From Heliobacterium chlorum (GTDB lineage Bacteria; Bacillota; Desulfitobacteriia; Heliobacteriales; Heliobacteriaceae), in the NCBI RefSeq assembly GCF_014502795.1, contig NZ_JACVHF010000015.1, forward strand, positions 1-64,000: DNA of 64,000 nt, given 5' to 3'. Position 1 is the stretch's first letter, and each line of letters opens with the position of its first letter. The notes below the pieces were generated by a model. It searched no databases, was not told the origin of the DNA, and saw only the letters and a program-made list of their open reading frames with translations. Of this stretch, positions 58,262-64,000 are shown piece after piece. The translations under genes and the position numbers were made by a program.

Positions 58262-58344
58262 GCGAGAGTGGCGGAACTGGCAGACGCGCACGTTTGAGGG
58301 GCGTGTGGGCAACCGTGGGGGTTCGAGTCCCCCCTCTCGCACCA
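58262..58344 (+). tRNA. tRNA-Leu(GAG)
   Basis: Class II tRNA of 83 bases; anticodon arm CACGT-TTGAGGG-GCGTG; acceptor GCGAGAG/CTCTCGC; encoded CCA. Confidence 0.93.
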
Positions 58345-58355
58345 AATTGAAATTA

Positions 58356-58383
58356 AAAACCCAGGCTTAAGCCTGGGTTTTCT
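58356..58383 (+). terminator. Terminator of the tRNA cluster
   Basis: AAACCCAGGC-TTAA-GCCTGGGTTT then TT. The minus side also has a run of T for the convergent gene. Confidence 0.88.
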
Positions 58384-58458
58384 GTTTCTTCATTCGAGTT
58401 TTTTCATTTCAATTTTACACTCAGCTTGTTGCTTTACACTTAGCTTTCAGCTTTACAT

Positions 58459-58794
58459 TTAGCTTGCTGCGATATCAGCGCGAACACCGATAAAAGACTC
58501 CCACATACTCACAGCCCGTTCTTCTTCCACTTCACCGTCAATGATTTGGGTAGGCAACGGGCACCGGCTCTCTACGCCCTGCAAGAAATGCTCAAATTGA
58601 TCCGGGGGAAAATCTCTCGCTTGCCGAACGGCCTTGCGCTCACCATAATCGAATATCAACAAACAATCGATTAAGCCGTTCTCTTTTACTTTTGAATAGA
58701 AATGCATCCCTTTTAAGTTCTCCGGGGAACCTTCATTAACGGCAGTCAATATGCGGTAAGGCTTTTCCCCAGCCTGCAAGGCCCATTCTTCCAT
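58459..58794 (-). CDS. Hypothetical protein, 111 residues
   Basis: ATG 58794 behind GGGAGG. Alpha-beta protein: EKPYRILTAVNEGSPENLKG, NGLIDCLLIFDYGERKAVRQ, then FPPDQFEHFLQGVESRCPLP. Lies between two tRNA groups on the opposite strand. No family recognised. Confidence 0.65.
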   Translation of the reverse strand: MEEWALQAGEKPYRILTAVNEGSPENLKGMHFYSKVKENGLIDCLLIFDYGERKAVRQARDFPPDQFEHFLQGVESRCPLPTQIIDGEVEEERAVSMWESFIGVRADIAAS

Positions 58795-58925
58795 AGGCTT
58801 ATCCTCCCTATCAGTATCAATCCTTTTTTCGACGCGATTCTCTATAATCCTCCCCTGTTCCCGTTACTTTGCCGTTGAAAAGCTAAGCCATTCGACCTTT
58901 CCCTTAAAAAACCTCGTTTACGTTA

Positions 58926-58954
58926 TTGACGACCTCCCTAAGATAACTTATACT
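58926..58954 (+). promoter_or_regulatory. Promoter of the tRNA-Met/Val pair
   Basis: TTGACG, 17-base spacer, TATACT, 16 bases before the tRNA. Confidence 0.8.
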
Positions 58955-58969
58955 AATCCTTGTCGTCAT

Positions 58970-59047
58970 GGCGGTGTAGCTCAGTTGGTCTAGAGCATAC
59001 GGTTCATACCCGTAGTGTCGTAGGTTCAAATCCTACCACCGCTACCA
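58970..59047 (+). tRNA. tRNA-Met(CAT), elongator type
   Basis: Acceptor GGCGGTG/CACCGCT with standard start pair; anticodon arm TACGG-TTCATAC-CCGTA; ACCA end. The GGCGGTG start and absence of the C-A initiator mismatch indicate elongator Met. Confidence 0.92.
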
Positions 59048-59048
59048 T

Positions 59049-59125
<77 letters not shown>

Positions 59126-59148
59126 CCTTCATATAATTAGTGAGAAAG

Positions 59149-59182
59149 AGTTTTGAGCCTACTTGGTTCAAAGCTTTTTTTA
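59149..59182 (+). terminator. Terminator after tRNA-Val(GAC)
   Basis: GTTTTGAGCC-tactt-GGTTCAAAGC then seven T. Confidence 0.8.
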
Positions 59183-59272
59183 TATCCAGAAAGATTCTCA
59201 CCAGAAAAAAGCGTTCATTATCGTTTAATGATACTTCCATTTCTGAGTCTATTTTGAAATTAAGGGGTGTGT

Positions 59273-59395
59273 ATGATGAAAAAGAAGTTTAAAGGGTATT
59301 TCACGGTTTTTCTTTTGGCTTCCAACCGAGTGAAGAAAGGAAGATTGTTTCGCAAGAGACGACCCGTATCTCCCGGTTCAGCCTTTGCTTATTAG
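59273..59395 (+). CDS. Basic 40-residue peptide
   Basis: ATG 59273 behind AAGGGG: MKKKFKGYFTVFLLASNR then VKKGRLFRKRRPVSPGSAFA. Highly basic with a short hydrophobic stretch. A strong terminator lies 73 bases downstream. Function unknown. Confidence 0.5.
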   Translation: MMKKKFKGYFTVFLLASNRVKKGRLFRKRRPVSPGSAFAY

Positions 59396-59468
59396 CGCCA
59401 CTATTCACTGATCCTAGCCTTAAATTAGTGACATGACATCGAATGAATTCTAACTGAAAAATAGTACG

Positions 59469-59503
59469 AAAAAACCGGAGAATTGTTACTCTCCGGTTTT
59501 TTC
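59469..59503 (+). terminator. Terminator
   Basis: AAAAAACCGGAGA-attgttac-TCTCCGGTTTTTT. Confidence 0.88.
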
Positions 59504-59677
59504 TTGTTGCTTGGGGCTCTCATCTGACTATCATAAAACTGTTTATCTTGTCTTTTTTGGCAGTCATTGGCGTTCATCCAGGGTGGGTTTTTGGCTTTCG
59601 AGATGATATATTATACCCACGACATAAGAATTAAATGATTCAGCCCTATCTGACTATCCAAGGAGGATGGTATTTTC

Positions 59678-61885
59678 ATGCCCGTCCCAGAGAAGTCTGC
59701 CGACTCAACTCAAACTACTACAGCCTCTTCCCTCAAACGTCCCTGGTGGAGACAGTTGTTTTTCGCCATCGGACTCATTTTTCTTTCGATTTTCCTCGGC
59801 TTGGTTGCCGCCGCCGGATACACTACATACTGGTTCATCACTGATGTTCCCCAGTTCAATGTTGATGATTTTGCCTCGCCGACGACATCCTTTGTCTATG
59901 ATATGAACGGACAGTTGATCTGCGAACTTCACGGGCCCCAACACCGGATACCACTACCTTTAAGCAAAATCTCCAAAAAACTGCAAACAGCTGTTTTAGC
60001 TGCGGAAGATGTCCGATTTTATGATCATCCCGGTTTTGATGTTCGAGGGATCATGAGGGCATTGAAAAGCAACTACGATGCCGGTTCGATTCAGGAAGGC
60101 GCCTCGACGATCACTCAACAGTTGATTAAAAACGTCTATCTCGGCCCGGAGAAAACGCTAAATCGTAAGTTAAAGGAGATTCATCTCGCCTATCACCTGG
60201 AGCGGCAAATCGGGAAGGACCGAGTGCTGGAGTTATACTTAAACCGAATTTATTTCGGGGAAGGGGCTTATGGTGTTGAAGCGGCCGCACGCACCTATTT
60301 TGGCAAGTCTGTCAACGACCTGACTGTAGCTGAATGCGCCCTGTTGGCGGGTATACCGAAAAATCCTTCTGCCTTTTCCCCGACCGCTTCCCTGGATGCG
60401 GCCGAAGAACGGAGAAATACAGTTATTTCTCAAATGGCTACTTACGGTTTTATAACAACAGAACAAGCGGAACGAGCCCGTAAAGAGCCTATCCGATTAA
60501 ACCCTAATCCTCCGGAAAAAGATATTCATTACCCCTACCCCTTTTTTATCGATGAAGTGCTGCGGGAAGCTACCCGAATTCACGGGATCTCAGAGGACCA
60601 ATTGTTCGGCGGCGGTCTTCGTATATATACCACTCTCGATCGAAGAGTACAAAAGCTTGCTGAAGACGCCTTTACCGATCCAAACTTGTTTCCACAAAGC
60701 GTAGACGATCGGCTTGTGGAAGGTGCACTGGCTGCTGTCGATCCAATGACAGGGTATGTCAAGGCTTTAGTCGGCGGAAGGACGTACGAGGAGCGTCGAG
60801 GCTTTAACCGGGCCACCATGATGCAACGCTCTCCCGGGTCAGCCATAAAACCGTTGGCCGTATATGCTCCAGCTCTAGAACAAGGCTGGTCCCCCAATGC
60901 GATGCTTCCCGATGAACAAATCGATTTTCAGGGATACCGTCCGAATAACTATGATGGTGTCTTTCGAGGGCAAGTAACGATGCGCCAAGCGGTGGCTCAA
61001 TCGATCAACATACCCGCCGTTTGGCTGCTGGATCGTATCGGAGTTCGTTCTGCCTTCGACACACTGCGCATAATGGGGATGCCCATCAGCGAAAAAGACG
61101 CGAACTTGTCCCTCGCACTGGGCGGGCTCGATAAAGGTGTGTCACCCTTGGATATGGCTCGTGGCTATGCCGCGTTGGCCAACGGAGGGACAGCCGTAGA
61201 GACCCGAACCATTATACAAGTCTACGGACCTTTGGATCGCCCGATGGCCAAAGCGCCCAAAAAGACATCTCTTTTTCAAATGGCGACGGCCAAACAGATG
61301 ACATCGATGTTGCAGGATGTAGTGCGTTACGGTACTGGTCGAGAGGCTCGCCTAAGCCGTCCCGTAGCCGGAAAAACAGGAACGTCTGAGCTTCCACCGT
61401 TACCCATATTTGAGGGCGTAAAAGGAAACCGGGACGCTTGGTTTGTCGGTTACACACCGGAATTGGTGACAGCCGTCTGGATGGGGTACGACAAGACCGA
61501 TCGCCGACATTATCTAAACCGAGTCTATGGGGGCTCCTATCCCGCTCGTATGTTCCACCTATTCATGGAAGGTGCCTTAGCCGAGATGGAAGTACGGCCG
61601 TCGGAACTCTTTACTACAGATTCTGCACCGGTCCCGGCCCCATCAGCAGGAAAATCAGAGGCTGAAGAATCCTCGAGCCCTCCTTCTACGAACTCTCAAA
61701 CTCAGGAATCAGCTCCATCTCCGCCTCAAGCGGAAACTCAGCCAGGAAACACGGAGCCATCGGGAAGCACGAATGCAATTCCTTCCCCGCCCGCGGAAAA
61801 GATGCCCACAAAACCAGACGCCCTATCACCACTGGAAAGGCAAACCCCTCTCACACCGCTTTCCCCGCCAGAAAAAAGAGAATGA
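59678..61885 (+). CDS. Class A penicillin-binding protein, PBP1A family
   Basis: 735 residues. Cytoplasmic tail, anchor (FFAIGLIFLSIFLGLVAA), glycosyltransferase 51 with AAEDVRFYDHPGFDVRG (catalytic Glu) and EGASTITQQLIKNVYL, then transpeptidase with SPGSAIKPL (S-x-x-K), SQSIN-type QSIN and KTGTS. The last 90 residues are a Pro/Ser/Thr/Glu low-complexity tail. It polymerises and cross-links peptidoglycan outside the membrane. AAGGAGG precedes ATG 59678 at eleven bases. Confidence 0.93.
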   Translation: MPVPEKSADSTQTTTASSLKRPWWRQLFFAIGLIFLSIFLGLVAAAGYTTYWFITDVPQFNVDDFASPTTSFVYDMNGQLICELHGPQHRIPLPLSKISKKLQTAVLAAEDVRFYDHPGFDVRGIMRALKSNYDAGSIQEGASTITQQLIKNVYLGPEKTLNRKLKEIHLAYHLERQIGKDRVLELYLNRIYFGEGAYGVEAAARTYFGKSVNDLTVAECALLAGIPKNPSAFSPTASLDAAEERRNTVISQMATYGFITTEQAERARKEPIRLNPNPPEKDIHYPYPFFIDEVLREATRIHGISEDQLFGGGLRIYTTLDRRVQKLAEDAFTDPNLFPQSVDDRLVEGALAAVDPMTGYVKALVGGRTYEERRGFNRATMMQRSPGSAIKPLAVYAPALEQGWSPNAMLPDEQIDFQGYRPNNYDGVFRGQVTMRQAVAQSINIPAVWLLDRIGVRSAFDTLRIMGMPISEKDANLSLALGGLDKGVSPLDMARGYAALANGGTAVETRTIIQVYGPLDRPMAKAPKKTSLFQMATAKQMTSMLQDVVRYGTGREARLSRPVAGKTGTSELPPLPIFEGVKGNRDAWFVGYTPELVTAVWMGYDKTDRRHYLNRVYGGSYPARMFHLFMEGALAEMEVRPSELFTTDSAPVPAPSAGKSEAEESSSPPSTNSQTQESAPSPPQAETQPGNTEPSGSTNAIPSPPAEKMPTKPDALSPLERQTPLTPLSPPEKRE

Positions 61886-61888
61886 AAC

Positions 61889-61928
61889 AAAAAGCCCGGA
61901 TCTTTCTCGTTTGAGAAAAGGTCCGGGC
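61889..61928. terminator. Terminator between convergent PBP and ANTAR genes
   Basis: AGCCCGGATCTTTCTC pairs with GAGAAAAGGTCCGGGC; the minus side continues TTTTTG. Confidence 0.8.
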
Positions 61929-61945
61929 GAATTATTAAAAAAACT

Positions 61946-62524
61946 TTACGACGCATCGTATCCCTTTAAGATTCGTAACGCAGCTTCTTTCGTTGAAATG
62001 CGATGGTTCATGGCATATCGTTGTAAAATCCGGTGTGCTTCCTCCTCGTTGATTCGCAGCTTTTCAATCAGCTTTCGTTTGGCCTGGTTGACGATCTTCC
62101 GTTTTTCTAAGGCTTCTTTAAGTTCGACTACCTCTCGTGCTAAGCGAGCTTCTCGGATATAGTGGGTATGGGCTGTAATCACCGAAGCCAAAAGAGCTTC
62201 TTCACGAACAGGCCGAATCAAAGGCTCAAAGAGCCACGTTTCCAACGTTTTTTGAACATGTCCTAACTGGGTATATGGGGTGAGCAAAACAGCAGCCCCC
62301 AATTTTTCTTCTTGACACAGTTTAGCCAGTTCCAAGCCGTCCAAGCCGGGCAACTGGAGTTCAATGATCACTACGTCAGGCAATAAGGAGTGAAGGGCGC
62401 GAAGAGCAGCCATCCCATCTGAAGCTTCACCAACGACTAAAGCACCGTGCCGGTTGAGGGTTTCCTTCATTTTATCTCTAAGTGGCCCGGCCGGAGTTGC
62501 AAGAAAGATGCGTAAACCGTTCAA
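61946..62524 (-). CDS. ANTAR-domain antiterminator with degenerate receiver
   Basis: 192 residues. Residues 1-120 have the receiver fold, but the acidic pair near the N-terminus is missing (IFLATPAG), the phosphorylated Asp is Glu55 (VVIIELQLPG) and the conserved Lys is Arg (EPLIRPV). A coiled linker and ANTAR domain follow (KRKLIEKLRINEEEAHRILQ, RYAMNHRISTKEAALRIL). ANTAR proteins bind paired hairpins in leader RNA and block termination. Input is probably not phosphorylation. Confidence 0.82.
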   Translation of the reverse strand: MNGLRIFLATPAGPLRDKMKETLNRHGALVVGEASDGMAALRALHSLLPDVVIIELQLPGLDGLELAKLCQEEKLGAAVLLTPYTQLGHVQKTLETWLFEPLIRPVREEALLASVITAHTHYIREARLAREVVELKEALEKRKIVNQAKRKLIEKLRINEEEAHRILQRYAMNHRISTKEAALRILKGYDAS

Positions 62525-62737
62525 ATGCGCTTCCCTCCCCGGCTAAATAAAAAAGCATTTCCCTACGAGTACCAACGGCACACGAAAAGAAACGCCTTCG
62601 TCTCATCAGGACGTCATTGTCCCACAAGTTGAAGTATACCTTGTTAAACCTTTTTCAGCAAGATGTTATTTTTCCTACTGAAATTCGATATTTCTTACGA
62701 TGTTTATTGCTACATCTATCGTACACCGATGGAAACG

Positions 62738-63697
62738 TTAGCGATGATAACGCAGGAATCCTCCGCAGGAAATAATCTCGACACCCTGGGCTTCCAGACC
62801 ATCCATCAGTAAATTAAGCCCCAAGGAATCACAGGCCATATGTCCGGCGATGACCACTCTGAGATGGAACTCTAACGCTTTTTTTCGCTGAGCCTCTGGA
62901 AGATGCATACAGACCATAGTACCGACACCAGCTTTGACGAGAGCTTCAATAGACTGTTCAGGTCCTGAAGTTCCTCCATTCATTTTTACGTAGATTCTCC
63001 CCGATTTATCCCTATTTTTTCCAGAGATCACTTGGGGGACCATCCCGTAAGTAGCCGCCATATGGAACTCGGGCAAATCGAGAAGAGCGTCTATAACGTC
63101 TTGAACTTGACTATTCACACCGAGACGGTCCTCAGAAAGAAACTCTGTAAGATACTTCTGAACCTGGTTGTCTGCCGGAGAATGCACACAAAGAAATGGT
63201 ATGCCTAATAAGCGCGCTAAGTCTACATTCTTTTGATGGTTGCCCGGTAAGACGGAACGGCGAACCTCATTCATTCGTTCGTTCAGCAGCGATTCGGCTA
63301 CATTCACCGGCACGCCGGCTGCCGCCAAGAGATCCTCCTGCACTTTCATCACTTGATAAAGTTGAATCAAGCCTCTTCCTTCCGGGTGATGAGCGATAAC
63401 CAAATCTATCGATTGTCCCTGTTGCCGCCATCGATCAGCGAGAAGCAATTCAGCACCGTCGATATCGATGCCAACGAGGGCTCGACGGATTTCCTGGATT
63501 CTTTTTCCATAGAGAAGCTGACTGTCTCCGTATGGATTAGACCATTGACCATCATCAGCGAGTTTGACTGCTTTGTTCTTGCTTACAGTGATCGCTTTCT
63601 TTCGTTCTTCTGCGAGGGCTTTTAACTCTTCCCGGGAACGTGGATCCGCCTCGATGCCTTTCTCAATTAGCCAGTCAAAAAGTGCTCCCAGTTGCAT
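62738..63697 (-). CDS. NIF3-family protein
   Basis: 319 residues. Metal-binding features of NIF3-like proteins are seen: VIAHHPEGRGLIQLYQVM, IPFLCVHSPADNQVQKYL and a late VVIAGHMACDSLGLNLLMDG. The N-terminal 60 residues (KALAEERKKAITVSKNKAVK) are a lineage-specific extension. Conserved di-metal protein of unknown or disputed activity. AAGGAACGATGG near its ATG. Confidence 0.8.
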   Translation of the reverse strand: MQLGALFDWLIEKGIEADPRSREELKALAEERKKAITVSKNKAVKLADDGQWSNPYGDSQLLYGKRIQEIRRALVGIDIDGAELLLADRWRQQGQSIDLVIAHHPEGRGLIQLYQVMKVQEDLLAAAGVPVNVAESLLNERMNEVRRSVLPGNHQKNVDLARLLGIPFLCVHSPADNQVQKYLTEFLSEDRLGVNSQVQDVIDALLDLPEFHMAATYGMVPQVISGKNRDKSGRIYVKMNGGTSGPEQSIEALVKAGVGTMVCMHLPEAQRKKALEFHLRVVIAGHMACDSLGLNLLMDGLEAQGVEIISCGGFLRYHR

Positions 63698-63721
63698 ATA
63701 TCCATCGTTCCTTTCCCAAAT

Positions 63722-63748
63722 AAAAAGACCGGTCGATGCCGACCGGTC
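63722..63748 (-). terminator. Terminator after the zinc-ribbon gene
   Basis: GACCGGTC-ggcatc-GACCGGTC then TTTTTATTT on the minus strand. Each arm is itself palindromic. Confidence 0.85.
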
Positions 63749-63754
63749 ACCGCA

Positions 63755-63865
63755 TTATTGCGCGTCTTCGCAATGATGTCCAGGTTCAGGGATTTCGCTG
63801 CCGCAATTGCAGCAGTTACCGTACTGAGCCACATCGGCACCACAGTAAGAGCACCATTCCATGTC
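63755..63865 (-). CDS. 36-residue zinc-ribbon protein
   Basis: ATG 63865 behind AGGGGGG: EWCSYCGGADVAQYGN, CCNCGSEI, then GHHCEDAQ. Two Cys-x-x-Cys knuckles plus a His-His-Cys end could bind zinc. Ribosome-binding site and immediate terminator support a real gene; a longer frame overlapping on the same strand is not protein-like. Function unknown. Confidence 0.68.
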   Translation of the reverse strand, partial: DMEWCSYCGADVAQYGNCCNCGSEIPEPGHHCEDAQ

Positions 63866-64000
63866 GGACACCCCCCTGGAAAATTGGTAGGTAAATGTCT
63901 TCCCTCTATCATTCTATTCGCGAGAGACATAGAAAACCCTTCCGATTTTCAGGGGGTTTGTTAATTTTGTGTATTCTTTTTATCAATTCTGTATATCCCT

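Noticed and set aside
63667-63930. 87-residue minus-strand frame at the window end
   Set aside because: Its sequence is not protein-like and it overlaps the zinc-ribbon gene, which has the better start and composition.

Overview
The window looks like a chromosomal segment of a spore-forming Bacillota (class Bacilli). Pointers are strong GGAGG ribosome-binding sites, frequent TTG starts, Bacillus-type tRNA sequences, a single-domain signal peptidase I, a PBP1A-type enzyme, small proline/tyrosine/phenylalanine-rich coat-like proteins and a CBO0543-family remnant. The genus cannot be fixed from sequence reading alone; no database search was run.

Left part (1 to about 26.9 kb): a nearly complete siphophage-type prophage, read almost entirely on the minus strand. 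In transcription order it has an N4/N6 DNA methyltransferase, a YolD-like protein, a thermonuclease-fold protein, two decayed copies of a replication-origin segment, the small terminase, a tyrosine recombinase, two short plus-strand genes, the large terminase, portal, MuF-like protein, scaffold, capsid, a PAPS-reductase-like protein, connectors, tail tube, tail chaperones with a -1 frameshift site, tape measure, tail hub and accessory proteins, holins and amidase. Placed after lysis come a replication initiator, a DnaC-like loader, a DnaB-like helicase and a Bro-type antirepressor cut by the window edge. Six late genes seem to start at CTG, ATA, ATT or ATC behind good ribosome-binding sites.

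26.9 to 37.6 kb: an AT-richer nuclease and defence-like block. It holds a C5-cytosine methyltransferase with two tandem HNH nuclease paralogues, a DUF3644/HEPN-like protein, a DUF3883 nuclease-fold protein next to a GIY-YIG protein, a PD-(D/E)XK protein, a broken DUF6884-like gene, two tiny membrane peptides and a pentapeptide-repeat protein. It ends with a tyrosine integrase beside a 3' fragment of tRNA-Pro(CGG), which looks like its attachment site.

37.6 to 51 kb: an accretion zone. Degraded copies of the same tRNA-Pro 3' end and/or its flanking terminator recur near 37.55, 38.93, 39.83, 48.93, 49.45 and 50.9 kb and separate small cargo modules: MarR plus SRPBCC, a dienelactone-hydrolase-like protein, a small exported protein, and Lrp plus an MBL-fold hydrolase. 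Between the third and fourth relics lie a truncated PAS histidine kinase, a frameshifted secreted protein, unexplained tandem repeats, a Dabb protein, an EamA-like protein, a lipoprotein and debris of a second related prophage (methyltransferase, dUTPase and small-terminase pseudogenes).

51 kb to the end: core-type chromosome. It has coat-like proteins, a GNAT enzyme, a LysM-NlpC/P60 endopeptidase, signal peptidase I, several very small proteins, a coiled-coil protein overlapping a tyrosine recombinase and preceded by strong inverted repeats (arranged like TnpT/TnpS), nine tRNA genes, a class A penicillin-binding protein, an ANTAR regulator with a degenerate receiver, a NIF3-like protein and a 36-residue zinc-ribbon protein.
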